Positions 37,492 through 46,237 of a DNA stretch of 46,237 bases are shown piece by piece; positions within the stretch are counted from its first letter, which is position 1; each line of letters begins with the position of its first letter. This stretch comes from Proluteimonas flavola (GTDB taxonomy: Bacteria > Pseudomonadota > Gammaproteobacteria > Xanthomonadales > Xanthomonadaceae). The notes under the pieces were generated by a model. The model was not told where the DNA came from. It did no database searches and worked only from the letters and a program-made list of their open reading frames with translations. The position numbers were made by a program, and so were the translations under genes. The DNA lies in the NCBI RefSeq assembly GCF_021191705.1, contig NZ_JAIWPU010000055.1:1-46237 (forward strand), written 5' to 3'.

Positions 37492-39825
37492 CTAGAAGGG
37501 CAACGCCAGATCCGGATCGATCGCCAGCAGCTGTGCGCGGAACGTCTGCTGGATGCGCATGAGCGCGTCGCGGCTGTCGGCATCGAAACGCAGCACCAGC
37601 ACCGGCGTGGTGTTCGATGCGCGCACGAGGCCCCAGCCGTCCGGCCAGTCGGCGCGCACGCCGTCGATCGTCGACAGGCGCGCGCCCTCGAATGCGGATT
37701 CGGCCTGCACGCGGGCGACGAAGCCGTGCGGATCGTCGTCGGGCGCGGGCACCTTGATCTCGGGCGTCGACACGCCGTTGGGCAGCGCCTCGAGCACTGC
37801 CGACGGGTCGTCGTCGAGGGCGAGGATCTCGAGCAGGCGTGCGGCGGCGTAGATGCCGTCGTCGAAGCCGTACCAGCGCTCGGCGAAGAAGAAGTGGCCG
37901 CTCATCTCGCCGGCCAGCTCGGCGCCGGTCTCGCGCATCTTGGCCTTGATCAGCGAATGCCCGGTCTTCCACATCAGCGGGCTGCCGCCGTGGCGGAGCA
38001 CGTGGCCGGGCAGGCGGCCGGTGCACTTCACGTCGAAGAGGATCATCGCGCCCGGGTTGCGTTCCAGCACGTCGGCGGCGAACAGCATCAGCAGGCGGTC
38101 GGCGAAGATGTTCTCGCCCTCCTTGGTCACCACGCCGAGGCGGTCGCCGTCGCCGTCGAAGGCGATACCCAGATCCGCGTCGAAACGCTGCACCGTGCGC
38201 ACCAGGTCCTCGAGGTTCTGCGGCTCGCTCGGATCGGGGTGGTGGTTCGGGAACGTGCCGTCGATGTCGCAGTACAGCGGCACGACTTCGGCGCCGATCG
38301 CCTCCAGCACGCGCGGACCGAGTTCGCCGGCGACGCCGTTGCCGGCATCGACGACGATCTTCAGCGGCCGCGCGATCTGGATGTCGTCGGCGATGCGGTG
38401 GATGTAGTCCTCGCTGATGTCGCGCTCCGACACCGCGCCCGGCTGCGGGGCCGTGTGCAGGCGGTCGTCGGCGACGCGCGCGTGCAGGTCGGTGATCGCA
38501 TCGCCCCACAGCGTCTCGCCGCCGACGACGATCTTGAAGCCGTTGTAGTCGGGTGGATTGTGGCTGCCGGTCACCGAGATGCAGCAGCCGGTGCGCAGGT
38601 GATACGCCCCGAAGTAGATCAGCGGCGTCGGCGCCATGCCGATGTCGATGACGTTGCGGCCGGCCTTGCGCAGGCCGGCGATCAGGCCGGCGACGAGATC
38701 CGGGCCGGACAGGCGGCCATCGCGGCCGACGACGATGTCGGCCAGGTCCTGTTCGCGCATCAGCGAACCGACCGCCTGGCCGATCAGTTCGGCGACGCCC
38801 GCATCGAGCGTCGTGCCGACCACGCCGCGGATGTCGTAGGCGCGGAAGATCGACGGATCCAGGGTCACCGACGACGTCGTCGACTTCTTCTTCGGCGCCT
38901 CGCTGCGCACCGGCAGCGGCGGCGCATTGCCGTCCTCGCCTTCGACGCCTTCCGGCGGCGCGCGCAGCGCTTCGGCGAACGTGGGCGTGGTGTCCTCGGC
39001 CCTGGAGACCGACGTGGCGCCGCGCGGCAGGCGCAGGACCACCACCGCGAGCAGCAGGAAGACGCCCGCGCCGGCGAGCAACGGAATCGCACCGAGACCG
39101 AGCAGCGGCGCGTCGATGCGCGGCACTGCCGCGGCGATGCGCAGCGGCGTGCCGGGGATCGGTTGGGCCATGCGCGCCGCGACGCTGGACAGGTCTTCGT
39201 CGCCGCGCGCGAGGATCGTGTGATTGCCCTGGCGCAGCGCGAGGTAGGTCGCACCGTCCAGCGGTGCGGCTTCGAGGCCGGCGGTCGCGAGCGCCAGCGG
39301 CAGCTGCGCCAGCGCGACGCCGACCAGCTGTTCGCCGGCACGCGCCGGGGCGGCGACCAGCACACGCGGCGCGCCGTCGACCTGGGCGATGGTGAGGACC
39401 GCGCGGTTCTCGACCACCGCCGCCTCGAGCGCAGACAGGCGACCGAAGCCGCCGGTGTCCAGGCCCGCGTAGTCGGCCCGCAGGTCGGCGGGCACGATGT
39501 CGGCCGCTTCGAGCTGCGGCCAGTCGGCGGCGAGCGCAGCGCCGGCCGCGGCGAGATCGCCTGCGGCGAGCGCGCGCTGCACGGTGGCGTCGGCGAGGCG
39601 CGTGTCGATGCGCTTCAGTTCAGCGCCGAGCGCCTGCTGTGTCGCCGCGACCGCCGCATCGCGTCCCTGTTCGGCGGCGGCGCTGCGCTGTTCGCCGCGC
39701 AACTGCTGCCAGCCGCTCCAGGCAGACCACAGCGCCAGCAATACCAGCAGCACGGCCAGCAGCGGCGCGGCCTGTCGCAACTGCGCCAGCACTGCGCCCG
39801 CCTGTCGCGGTTCCTTCTCGCTCAT
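37492..39825 (-). CDS. algC: Phosphomannomutase/phosphoglucomutase with membrane-anchored N-terminal extension
   Basis: 777 residues; AlgC proteins are ~463. The C-terminal ~450 residues hold the mutase: catalytic Ser421 in TGSHNP, Mg site DGDGD at 557-561, and C-terminal sugar/phosphate loop VRASNTTPVLVLRF. It interconverts mannose- or glucose-6- and 1-phosphates for LPS and exopolysaccharide precursors. The first ~300 residues have two membrane helices (about 22-40 and 240-264) flanking a periplasmic-type domain of ~200 residues. Its gene is 12 bp after dut, last in coaC-coaB-dut-algC. The extension is a known form in xanthomonads, but its role is unclear. Confidence 0.9.
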   Translation of the reverse strand: MSEKEPRQAGAVLAQLRQAAPLLAVLLVLLALWSAWSGWQQLRGEQRSAAAEQGRDAAVAATQQALGAELKRIDTRLADATVQRALAAGDLAAAGAALAADWPQLEAADIVPADLRADYAGLDTGGFGRLSALEAAVVENRAVLTIAQVDGAPRVLVAAPARAGEQLVGVALAQLPLALATAGLEAAPLDGATYLALRQGNHTILARGDEDLSSVAARMAQPIPGTPLRIAAAVPRIDAPLLGLGAIPLLAGAGVFLLLAVVVLRLPRGATSVSRAEDTTPTFAEALRAPPEGVEGEDGNAPPLPVRSEAPKKKSTTSSVTLDPSIFRAYDIRGVVGTTLDAGVAELIGQAVGSLMREQDLADIVVGRDGRLSGPDLVAGLIAGLRKAGRNVIDIGMAPTPLIYFGAYHLRTGCCISVTGSHNPPDYNGFKIVVGGETLWGDAITDLHARVADDRLHTAPQPGAVSERDISEDYIHRIADDIQIARPLKIVVDAGNGVAGELGPRVLEAIGAEVVPLYCDIDGTFPNHHPDPSEPQNLEDLVRTVQRFDADLGIAFDGDGDRLGVVTKEGENIFADRLLMLFAADVLERNPGAMILFDVKCTGRLPGHVLRHGGSPLMWKTGHSLIKAKMRETGAELAGEMSGHFFFAERWYGFDDGIYAAARLLEILALDDDPSAVLEALPNGVSTPEIKVPAPDDDPHGFVARVQAESAFEGARLSTIDGVRADWPDGWGLVRASNTTPVLVLRFDADSRDALMRIQQTFRAQLLAIDPDLALPF

Positions 39826-39837
39826 CTGCGTTCCCCG

Positions 39838-40311
39838 TCAGCGCACGCCGGAATGGCCGAACCCCCCGGCTCCGCGCGCGCTCTCGACGAAAGTATCCAC
39901 CACATTCAAGGTCGCCCGCACGACCGGCAGCAGGACCAGCTGCGCGATCCGGTCGCCCGGCTCGATCGTGAAGGCGTCCTTGCCGCGGTGCCAGACGCTG
40001 ATCATCAGCGGCCCCTGGTAGTCGGCGTCGATCAGGCCGGTGCCGTTGCCGAGCACGATGCCGTGCTTGTGGCCCAGGCCCGAGCGCGGCAGTACCACGG
40101 CGCACAGGCCGGGATCGCCGATGTGGATCGACAGGCCGGACGGCACCAGCGACACATCGCCGGGCAGCAGGGTCAGCGGCTCGTCGAGCGCGGCGCGCAG
40201 GTCGAGACCGGCGCTGCCGTCGGTGGCGTAGGCGGGCAGCGGCCACTGCTGGCCGAAGCGCGCATCGAGCACGCGGACGTCGAGGACATGGTGCGTGATG
40301 GCAGTACTCAT
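39838..40311 (-). CDS. dut: dUTP diphosphatase
   Basis: 157 residues, typical trimeric dUTPase. Motifs are visible in order: [33 protein letters not shown] with the catalytic Asp, RIAQLVLLP and the C-terminal GAGGFGHSG that closes on the nucleotide. It converts dUTP to dUMP and PPi, keeping uracil out of DNA and feeding thymidylate synthesis. The start overlaps the coaB stop (ATGA) and algC follows 12 bp later. The coaBC-dut-algC order is conserved in related Proteobacteria. Confidence 0.95.
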   Translation of the reverse strand: MSTAITHHVLDVRVLDARFGQQWPLPAYATDGSAGLDLRAALDEPLTLLPGDVSLVPSGLSIHIGDPGLCAVVLPRSGLGHKHGIVLGNGTGLIDADYQGPLMISVWHRGKDAFTIEPGDRIAQLVLLPVVRATLNVVDTFVESARGAGGFGHSGVR

Positions 40312-40976
40312 CGGGACTCCTGTGCGAAGCGGGCCGCGACCAGCGCGACCAGACGGTCGGCGATCTCGGCCTTGGACGCGGGGCCGAGCTGCACGCGGCC
40401 CGCGGCGTCGTGCACCAGCAGCGTGTTGTCGTCGCCCTCGAAACCGCTGCCGGCGATGCCGACGCGATTGGCGGCGATCAGGTCGACGCGCTTGGCGGTC
40501 AGCTTGCCGCGCGCGTTGGCGTCGACATCGTCGGTCTCGGCGGCGAAGCCGACGACCAGTTGCGGGCGCGGGTTTGCGGCAGCGACGTCGGCGAGGATGT
40601 CGCGCGTGCGCACCAGATGCAGGTCGAGGCCGTCTTCGCCCGGGCGCTTCTTGATCTTCGACGGCGCGACCTGCGCCGGCGTGAAGTCCGCGACCGCAGC
40701 CGCGCCGATGTAGATGTCGGCCGGCAGTGCGTCGAACACCGCGGCATGCATCTGCGCGGCCGAGCGCACGTCGATGCGCCGCACGCCCTCGGGCGTCGGC
40801 AGATGCACGGGGCCGGCGACCAGCACCACGTCGGCACCGGCGCGCAGCGCGGCCGCGGCGATCGCGAAGCCCATCTTGCCGCTGCTGCGGTTGCCGAGGA
40901 ACCGCACCGGATCGAGATCCTCGAAGGTCGGACCGGCGGTGACCAGCACGCGGCGTCCGGCGAGCGTCGTGCTCAT
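40308..40976 (-). CDS. coaB: Phosphopantothenate--cysteine ligase, stand-alone CoaB domain
   Basis: 222 residues beginning right at the domain boundary: [29 protein letters not shown] is the classic CoaB start and SKIKKRPG the CTP/4'-phosphopantothenate loop. It couples cysteine to 4'-phosphopantothenate. CoaB is usually the C-terminal half of a CoaBC fusion. Here an ATG overlaps the coaC stop (ATGA), so two proteins are made. Its stop in turn overlaps dut (ATGA). A frameshift explanation is weakened by the clean start codon at the junction but cannot be excluded by eye. Confidence 0.9.
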   Translation of the reverse strand: MSTTLAGRRVLVTAGPTFEDLDPVRFLGNRSSGKMGFAIAAAALRAGADVVLVAGPVHLPTPEGVRRIDVRSAAQMHAAVFDALPADIYIGAAAVADFTPAQVAPSKIKKRPGEDGLDLHLVRTRDILADVAAANPRPQLVVGFAAETDDVDANARGKLTAKRVDLIAANRVGIAGSGFEGDDNTLLVHDAAGRVQLGPASKAEIADRLVALVAARFAQESR

Positions 40977-41524
40977 GCGGGCAGCGCGGCCACGATCGCC
41001 TGCGGCTCGGTGAGACGGCCGGGGCCGGATTCGCCCTCGGCCAGCGGACCGTCTTCGGGCCCGATCACCTGCGTGCCGCGCTCGCGCAGCAGCGCGATGT
41101 TCGCCTGCGTCGCCGGGTGCAGCCACATGCGGTGGTTCATCGCCGGGCACACGGTCAGCGGCGCGGTCGTCGCCAGGCACAGCGTGGTCACGAGATTGTC
41201 GGCAAAGCCGTGTGCGAGCTTGGCCAGCGTGTTCGCCGTCGCCGGCGCCACGACCACGCGGGTCGCCCAGCGCGCGAGTTCGATATGGCCCATCGCGGCT
41301 TCCGCGCCCGGGTCCCACAGCGTGGTGCGCACGGCGTGGTGCGAGACCGCCTGGAAGGTCGTCGCGGAGACGAAGTGCTGCGCACTTTCGGTCATCGCCA
41401 CGCGCACCTGCGCGCCGGCGTCGCGCAGCCGGCGGACCAGGTCCGCGGCCTTGTAGGCGGCGATGCCGCCGCACACGCACAGCAGGATGCGCTGCCCGTG
41501 CAGCGGGGTCGATGCGGCGCCCAT
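40973..41524 (-). CDS. coaC: Phosphopantothenoylcysteine decarboxylase, stand-alone CoaC domain
   Basis: 183 residues. It has the flavoprotein signature [20 protein letters not shown], the catalytic His80 in GHIELARWA, and the PxMNxxMW substrate motif as CPAMNHRMW. It decarboxylates 4'-phosphopantothenoylcysteine with FMN in coenzyme A biosynthesis. It ends right after the CoaC domain (IVAALPA) with a TGA overlapping the coaB ATG. It is first in the minus-strand operon and divergent from radC, with 172 bp between them. Confidence 0.92.
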   Translation of the reverse strand: MGAASTPLHGQRILLCVCGGIAAYKAADLVRRLRDAGAQVRVAMTESAQHFVSATTFQAVSHHAVRTTLWDPGAEAAMGHIELARWATRVVVAPATANTLAKLAHGFADNLVTTLCLATTAPLTVCPAMNHRMWLHPATQANIALLRERGTQVIGPEDGPLAEGESGPGRLTEPQAIVAALPA

Positions 41525-41696
41525 CGTCGGCGTTGTCCTACCGGAAAACCGGCCGACAGCTTACCCGAAGCGATGTCCGTAGCCGCTGCCGGGCCTGCGC
41601 CGCGCGCGGTGCAATGGATGCCCCGCCGGTCCGGGCGCGGCGCGCATCTTCCCCCGGGACGCGACGCCCCGCACCGGCGTTCCGTCTGGAGCGCGC

Positions 41697-42371
41697 ATGC
41701 ATATCCACGAATGGCCGGCCGGCGAACGGCCGCGCGAGAAACTGCTGGGCCACGGCGCGGCCGCGCTGTCGGATGCCGAACTGCTGGCGATCTTCCTCGG
41801 CTCGGGCCTGCGCGGGCAGGACGCAGTGGCGACCGCGCGGCACCTGCTCGCGGCGCACGGGCCGCTGCGCACGCTGATCGAACGCGGCGCCGCCGGGCTC
41901 GCCGCGCTGCCCGGCCTCGGTCCCGCACGTGCCTGCGCGCTGACGGCCGCGCTCGAACTCGGCAACCGCGTGCTCGCCGCCGATCTCGCGCGCGGCGAGG
42001 CAATGACCGACCCGGGCGCGGCCGGCCGCTACTTCTCGCAGCGCCTGCGCGGCTTCGCGCACGAGGTGTTCGCGGTGCTGTTCCTCGACAGCAAACACCG
42101 CGCGCTGGCGTTCGAGGAACTGTTCCGCGGCACGATCGACGGCGCCGAAGTGCATCCGCGCGAGGTCGTGCGCCGCGCGCTGGCGCACAACGCGGCCGCG
42201 GTGATCGTGGGTCACAACCATCCCAGCGGCAGCCGCGAACCCAGCGTCGCGGATCACGCAGTCACCGCGCAGCTCAAGCACGCGCTGTCGCTGGTGGACG
42301 TGCGCCTGCTCGATCACTTCGTCGTCGGCGATGGCGCGGCGGTGTCGCTGGCGGCGCGGGGCTGGGTCTGA
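41697..42371 (+). CDS. radC: RadC/JAMM-domain DNA repair protein
   Basis: 224 residues, the usual RadC length. The N-terminal helix-hairpin-helix ([12 protein letters not shown], about residues 67-78) is followed by a JAMM metalloprotease-like domain with the EXnHXHX10D ligands: His173, His175 and Asp186 in [16 protein letters not shown], and a conserved Glu earlier. The biochemical function of RadC is still unsettled. GGAG lies 6 nt before the ATG. It is divergent from coaC, as commonly seen. Confidence 0.93.
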   Translation: MHIHEWPAGERPREKLLGHGAAALSDAELLAIFLGSGLRGQDAVATARHLLAAHGPLRTLIERGAAGLAALPGLGPARACALTAALELGNRVLAADLARGEAMTDPGAAGRYFSQRLRGFAHEVFAVLFLDSKHRALAFEELFRGTIDGAEVHPREVVRRALAHNAAAVIVGHNHPSGSREPSVADHAVTAQLKHALSLVDVRLLDHFVVGDGAAVSLAARGWV

Positions 42372-42491
42372 GCAGTTGCGCGCATCGCCTGCCGCGCAGA
42401 CGGCGGCATGAGGCCTTCGAACCGTGGGCTGCGGTACGCGTTCGGTCGCGCAGGGATTGGCGACCCGCCCTTGCGACCGCACACTGGCGCG

Positions 42492-42890
42492 ATGCCGACG
42501 CCCCGCATCGATCCCGCCGCGCCCTGTCCCTGCGGCCGCGCACGTCCCTACGCCGACTGCTGCAAGCCGCTGCACGACGGTGCCGCCGCGCCCGATGCCG
42601 AGGCGCTGATGCGTTCGCGCTACGTCGCCTATGTGCGCCGCGACGCGGACTACCTGCGGGCGAGCTGGCATGCGTCGACACGGCCGGACGATCTCGGCTT
42701 CGAAGATCCGCAACCGGTCTGGCTGGGCCTGGACGTCAAGGCGCACGACATCGTCGATGCCGACCATGCGCAAGTCGCGTTCGTCGCGAAGTACCGCATC
42801 GGCGGCGGCAGCGTGGTGCGCATGCGCGAGCACAGCCGCTTCGAGCGCGAGGCCGGGCGCTGGTTCTATGTGGACGGCGACGTCGGCTGA
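42492..42890 (+). CDS. YchJ-family SEC-C motif protein
   Basis: 132 residues. The N-terminal SEC-C zinc motif [13 protein letters not shown] (cysteines at about residues 13, 15, 24 and 25) is followed by the YchJ-type domain ([23 protein letters not shown], and [17 protein letters not shown]). The E. coli homologue is 152 residues. The start is the ATG at 42492; an upstream in-frame start at 42408 is unlikely since the family begins near the SEC-C motif. Function unknown in all relatives. Confidence 0.9.
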   Translation: MPTPRIDPAAPCPCGRARPYADCCKPLHDGAAAPDAEALMRSRYVAYVRRDADYLRASWHASTRPDDLGFEDPQPVWLGLDVKAHDIVDADHAQVAFVAKYRIGGGSVVRMREHSRFEREAGRWFYVDGDVG

Positions 42891-42978
42891 GCGCACCGTG
42901 AAACCGGTGCCGGCACGGGGGTGCGCCCGCCACACCGGCTCGTGCACAGTGGTCGCCCCGCCCGCGCAGGCCGCCCGT

Positions 42979-44244
42979 ATGCTCCGTCTCCCGACGCCTC
43001 GTCTTCCGAAACCGGCGCGCCTCGCGCTGTCCGGCCTGCTGCTGTGCGCAGGCGGCGCTGCCGCGCAGGTACCCGCGACACCGGTGCCGGCAGCGGCACC
43101 CACCCATGACGCCGCCGCGTTCGCGCGCTGCATCGCCGGCATCCGCGGCGACGCGGCCAAGGCCGGTATTCCGCAGGCGGCGTTCGATTCGCTCGCCGAC
43201 GTCACGCCGGACATGACGGTGCTGCCGCTGCTCGATTCGCAGCCCGAATTCACCACGCCGCTGTGGGATTACCTGGCCGGCCTCGTCGACGACGAACGCG
43301 TGGCCGATGGGCGCGCGCGTCTGGTCGAGCATCGCGCGCTGCTCGATCGCGTGGCCGCGCAGTACGGCGTCGATGCCGAAACCGTGGTCGCGATCTGGGG
43401 CGTGGAGAGCGACTACGGCCGCATCTCCGGCAAGCGGCCGCTGCGCGTGTCGCTGGCGACGCTGGCCTGCAACGGCCGCCGCCAGCCGTTCTTCCGCAGC
43501 GAATTCGTCGCCCTGCTCAAACTGATGCACGACGGCGACCTGCAGAACCGCGACACCACCGGCTCCTGGGCCGGCGCGTTCGGGCATACCCAGTTCATGC
43601 CGAGCACGTACGCGCGCATCGCGGTCGATTTCGACGGCGACGGCCGCCGCGATCTGGTCGACAGCATTCCCGACGCGCTGGCCTCGACGGCCAACTACCT
43701 CAAGCGTTCGCGTGCCGGCTGGAAGACGGGCCAGCCCTGGGGCTACGAGGTCAGGCTGCCGGCGGGTTTCGACACCGCGCAGGCCGGCCGCACCAGCCGC
43801 AGGACCGTCGCCGACTGGACCGCGCGCGGCATCGCGCGCGTCGACGGTGGCGCCTTGCCGGCCGGCAACACGCAGGCCGCGATCCTCGTGCCGACCGGCG
43901 TCAAGGGCCCGGCCTTCATCGTCTTCAGCAACTACGACGCGATCTTTTCCTACAACGCCGCCGAGAGCTACGCGCTGGCGATCGCCACGCTCGCCGACCG
44001 GCTGCGCGGCGGCAGCGGCCTGCAGACGCCGTGGCCGACCGACGATCCGGGCCTGTCGCGCGCGCAGCGCCGCGAACTGCAGACCCTGCTGCTCGCACGC
44101 GGGCATGCGATCGGGGAGGTCGACGGCATGATCGGCACCGCGACCCGGCGCGCGATCCAGGCCGAACAGCGGCGCATCGGCCTGACCCCCGACGACGGCC
44201 GCGCGGGCGTGCGGATTCTCGATGCCTTGAAGGCGAATCGCTGA
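42979..44244 (+). CDS. mltB: Lytic murein transglycosylase B (GH103) with peptidoglycan-binding domain
   Basis: 421 residues. A signal peptide (LALSGLLLCAGGAAA) leads to the SLT_2/GH103 domain with catalytic Glu143 in WGVESDYG and GAFGHTQFMPSTYARIAVDFDGDGRRD. The C-terminal ~65 residues are a PG_binding_1 domain (SRAQRRELQTLLLARGHAIGEVDGMIGTATRRA). It cleaves the MurNAc-GlcNAc bond with 1,6-anhydro product formation. It has no lipobox, so it is probably soluble in the periplasm, unlike E. coli MltB. The start is the ATG at 42979; the frame upstream continues but lacks a signal peptide. Confidence 0.92.
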   Translation: MLRLPTPRLPKPARLALSGLLLCAGGAAAQVPATPVPAAAPTHDAAAFARCIAGIRGDAAKAGIPQAAFDSLADVTPDMTVLPLLDSQPEFTTPLWDYLAGLVDDERVADGRARLVEHRALLDRVAAQYGVDAETVVAIWGVESDYGRISGKRPLRVSLATLACNGRRQPFFRSEFVALLKLMHDGDLQNRDTTGSWAGAFGHTQFMPSTYARIAVDFDGDGRRDLVDSIPDALASTANYLKRSRAGWKTGQPWGYEVRLPAGFDTAQAGRTSRRTVADWTARGIARVDGGALPAGNTQAAILVPTGVKGPAFIVFSNYDAIFSYNAAESYALAIATLADRLRGGSGLQTPWPTDDPGLSRAQRRELQTLLLARGHAIGEVDGMIGTATRRAIQAEQRRIGLTPDDGRAGVRILDALKANR

Positions 44245-44412
44245 TCCAGCTGCGTCTCGCCTGCACGGCCGCCCCGGCGCGCAGGCCTGATTCGGCCTCG
44301 AACCGTGATGAAGTTCGCGGTCCGGTCGTTCGACCTCGGGTTCCCACCAGATGGCGCGATGGGCCTGCGCGACTAGAGTCGGGGTGACTCGAACCGATCG
44401 ACGGAGCACCCC

Positions 44413-45219
44413 ATGAGCGATGGAAGCGACGGCGCAGGCGGCGTCGGCAATGGTGGCGGCAGCAGCGGCGCGGATGCGGCCGCCTCGGCCAGCGATGCAC
44501 TCGGCGCGGCAGCGGATGCCATCGGCAGCGCGGTCGATGCCGCGGTCGATTCGCTGGGTTCCGCAATCAGCAATGCGCTCGGCACGGCGACCGACGCACT
44601 CGGGCTCGACAACGCGCTCGAAGGCTTGGCGAATGCGCTGGGCATCGACGCCAAGGACCTGCAGGGCATCGTCGGCGCCGCAGTCGTGGGCATGCTCACC
44701 GGCGGCCTGCCGGGCGCGGTCATGGGCGTGGTCAACGGGCTCGTCGGCGGCAGCCTGACCGAGGCCGCGCGTGGCGCGCTCGCCGACAACCTGCCGGTGG
44801 GCATGCAGCCGCTGGCGAACCTGGCGCTCGACCAGTTCGCCGGCCGCATTCCGGGCGCGAGCGTGTCGGTGCAGGACGCGCTCACCGGTCTCGCCAGTGG
44901 CGCGCTGACCAACGGCCGCGCGCCGGACATTGGCGACATCGGCGCGATCGCGCGCTCGCTGACCGACGTGCAGTCGGCCGCGCGCGGGCTGTTCGATGGC
45001 GTGACCAGCGGGAATTTCGCCAGCGCCGCCGATGCGGCATCGACGCTCGACCGTGCACTCGGCGGCCAGCTGGGCCAGGCGCGCGACATCGCCGGCGGCA
45101 TCGCCGACACGCTGTCGAGCGGCCGCGGCGCTTACGCCGGTGGCGGTCACGGCGATTTCGGCAACGCCGTCGAACAACTGGCGGTCGACGTCACCCGCCT
45201 GGTCGCCAGCCGCCGCTGA
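44413..45219 (+). CDS. Unrecognised Ala/Gly-rich ALG-repeat protein
   Basis: 268 residues; GGAG lies 7 nt before the ATG. A Gly/Ser-rich N-terminus (1-25) is followed by about 70 residues of 11-14-residue units with ALG/AIG/SLG periodicity (SDALGAAADAIGSAVDAAVD and onward). Next comes a hydrophobic Gly-rich stretch at about 86-118 (GIVGAAVVGMLTGGLPGAVM), then an acidic helical C-terminal half. It has no signal peptide, lipobox or cysteine. A TAGAGT -10-like box sits at 44374-44379 and GAGTC-N5-GACTC at 44376-44390. I do not recognise a family. A secreted amphipathic or pore-forming protein is possible but unsupported. Confidence 0.75.
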   Translation: MSDGSDGAGGVGNGGGSSGADAAASASDALGAAADAIGSAVDAAVDSLGSAISNALGTATDALGLDNALEGLANALGIDAKDLQGIVGAAVVGMLTGGLPGAVMGVVNGLVGGSLTEAARGALADNLPVGMQPLANLALDQFAGRIPGASVSVQDALTGLASGALTNGRAPDIGDIGAIARSLTDVQSAARGLFDGVTSGNFASAADAASTLDRALGGQLGQARDIAGGIADTLSSGRGAYAGGGHGDFGNAVEQLAVDVTRLVASRR

Positions 45220-45283
45220 GCCTGGTTTGCGACGCTTCGCGTGATCTGCGATCGTCGAATCTCCATGGGGACGGAGACGACAC

Positions 45284-45511
45284 ATGCGCATTCCGGTCAT
45301 CGCCGGCGCGGCCCTGCTGCTCGCGGGCTGCGGCACCTACGAATACCGCGACACCAACGCCGCGGTCGATGCCAACCCGCTGTGCGCGAGCCAGCCGAGC
45401 CAGCCGGGCGAACCGGTGTCGCGCGATTGCGAGCGCGATGCCGGCGGCCGCTGGAGCAGCAATCGCGACGGCCAGCCGGTGGATTTCAAGCGGACACGCG
45501 ACGAACGCTGA
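45284..45511 (+). CDS. Small lipoprotein
   Basis: 75 residues with a very clear lipobox LLAGC (Cys16) after MRIPVIAGAALL. The mature part is short, polar and contains two more cysteines (about Cys34 and Cys49) which could pair. The RBS is GGGGACGGAGACGACAC with GGAG about 9 nt before the ATG. It lies 64 bp after the ALG-repeat gene on the same strand, perhaps in one operon, and 52 bp before the transposase stop. Function unknown. Confidence 0.8.
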   Translation: MRIPVIAGAALLLAGCGTYEYRDTNAAVDANPLCASQPSQPGEPVSRDCERDAGGRWSSNRDGQPVDFKRTRDER

Positions 45512-45563
45512 GCGTTGTCTTCGGTATTTCCGATCGGATAACCCCTGTGGGAGCAACTGTCTT

Positions 45564-46237
45564 CTACGCGGGCAGCGTGATCCATTCAGTCCTGTCGCGC
45601 GCCATGGCGTTGAGCCTGACCAGCAGTACGCGCATGCACGCGGTCACGGCAAGCTTGGCGCACTTGCCTTGGCCGCGCAGCCGGTCGTACCGGGCCTTGA
45701 ATTCGGGCTGCATGCGGATCACCGACCAGCAAGCCATGTAGAGCACGCGGCGGATCGCCCCGCGGCCGCCGCGAATGCGGCGCTTGCCGGCCCGTTGGCC
45801 GCTGTCGACGTTGTAGGGCGCCAGGCCAGCGAGCGCTGCGATCCGGCGACGGTCCAGCTGGCCCAGTTCGGGCAGATAGGCCAGCAGACTTGCGGCCGTG
45901 ACCTCGCCGATGCCCGCCACCGCCAGCAGGCGATCGCACAGATCCGAGTCCACATGCCGACGCGCCTGGACGATGTCCCGGCCCAGGGCCGCGATCTGCT
46001 GGCGCAGATACCCGATGTGCGTGATCAGCGAGTCGCGGACCTGCGGCAACGTGGTCTGCTGGAGGCGCCGACGTTCGTCGTCGCGCTGCTGGACCAGTTG
46101 CTCACGCCGTTGCACCAAGGCTCGCAGATCCTCCTGCTCCGGGCTGGGCGCGACCCGCGTCTGCACGACCACTTCGGCCATGCGGGCGAGCATCGCCGCA
46201 TCGATCGGATCGGTCTTGGCCAGCGTGCCCATCGCCT
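45564..46237 (-). mobile_element. IS110-family insertion sequence, transposase 3' part (partial)
   Basis: 224 residues of transposase are visible and the reading frame continues beyond the right edge, so the N-terminus is missing and the visible ATG is internal. KTDPIDAAMLARMAE carries the last Asp of the IS110 DEDD catalytic tetrad. The C-terminal part is the IS116/IS110/IS902 transposase domain with LLAVAGIGEVTAASLLAYLPE, GLAPYNVDSGQRAGKRRI and the conserved serine region of this family. IS110 elements lack terminal inverted repeats and insert site-specifically. The left end should lie within 45512-45563. Confidence 0.9.

Noticed and set aside
37333..40713. An 1126-residue plus-strand open frame opposite algC, dut and coaB
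   Set aside because: It is antisense to three well-supported genes with full motif sets. The sequence has no domain-like pattern.
44351..44369. Possible sigma-54 promoter TGGCGC...GCCTGC before the ALG-repeat gene
   Set aside because: The required spacing between the GG and GC dinucleotides does not fit.

Overview
The window is about 46.2 kb of very GC-rich DNA. It looks like chromosome of a Lysobacter/Luteimonas-type gammaproteobacterium (Xanthomonadaceae sensu lato). The reasons are the protein flavours, the many short-lipobox envelope proteins, the TANNNT-type -10 elements close to start codons, the coaBC-dut-algC cluster divergent from radC, and the palindromic intergenic repeats. This taxonomic call is inference. 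I see no rRNA, tRNA, CRISPR array, prophage or integrative-element backbone.

Layout. (a) 1-3632, minus strand: two consecutive secreted RHS-type proteins. The upstream one ends in three fibronectin-III-like repeats; the downstream one is frameshifted at a run of seven G and runs off the left edge. A 13-C run and a terminator lie upstream. (b) 3633-7928, minus strand: a tightly packed group arfB, plsC-like acyltransferase, anchored TPR/Sel1-like protein, dcp-type lipoprotein peptidase. (c) 7929-13297: a pair of inverted palindromic repeats, truC, a secreted M16 protease, a lipoprotein and a panE-like reductase. (d) 13350-16097: a YadGH-type ABC exporter divergent from a ferredoxin-NADP reductase. 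(e) 16229-21897, plus strand: a membrane M50 protease; a membrane-protein/XRE-regulator/S33-lipoprotein cassette with a strong operator-like dyad at its promoter; then a NatAB-type ABC exporter. (f) 22122-24317, minus strand: a GH3 beta-glucosidase with a consensus -10 and a LacI-type operator candidate. (g) 24695-28937, plus strand: the bacterial NHEJ pair ku-ligD and a small membrane protein. (h) 28943-31152, minus strand: an osmoprotectant ABC importer whose binding protein is fused N-terminally to the permease. (i) 31236-36117, plus strand: an M28 aminopeptidase lipoprotein, a patatin-like lipoprotein and a CmpX/TM-helix-type channel protein. (j) 36194-37069, minus strand: a secreted LigE-type ATP-dependent DNA ligase. 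(k) 37492-41524, minus strand: coaC, coaB (split), dut and an algC with a membrane-anchored N-terminal extension. (l) 41697-45511, plus strand: radC, a YchJ-like SEC-C protein, an MltB-type transglycosylase, an unrecognised ALG-repeat protein and a small lipoprotein. (m) The right edge is a partial IS110-family transposase.

How the genes work together. Much of the window serves the cell envelope: five peptidases, five or six lipoproteins, three ABC systems and a channel. DNA maintenance is the second theme, with Ku, LigD, LigE, RadC and dUTPase. The least explained pieces are the operator-controlled cassette at 17.5-19.8 kb, the split coaC/coaB, the reversed-order ABC fusion, and the ALG-repeat protein next to the transglycosylase.
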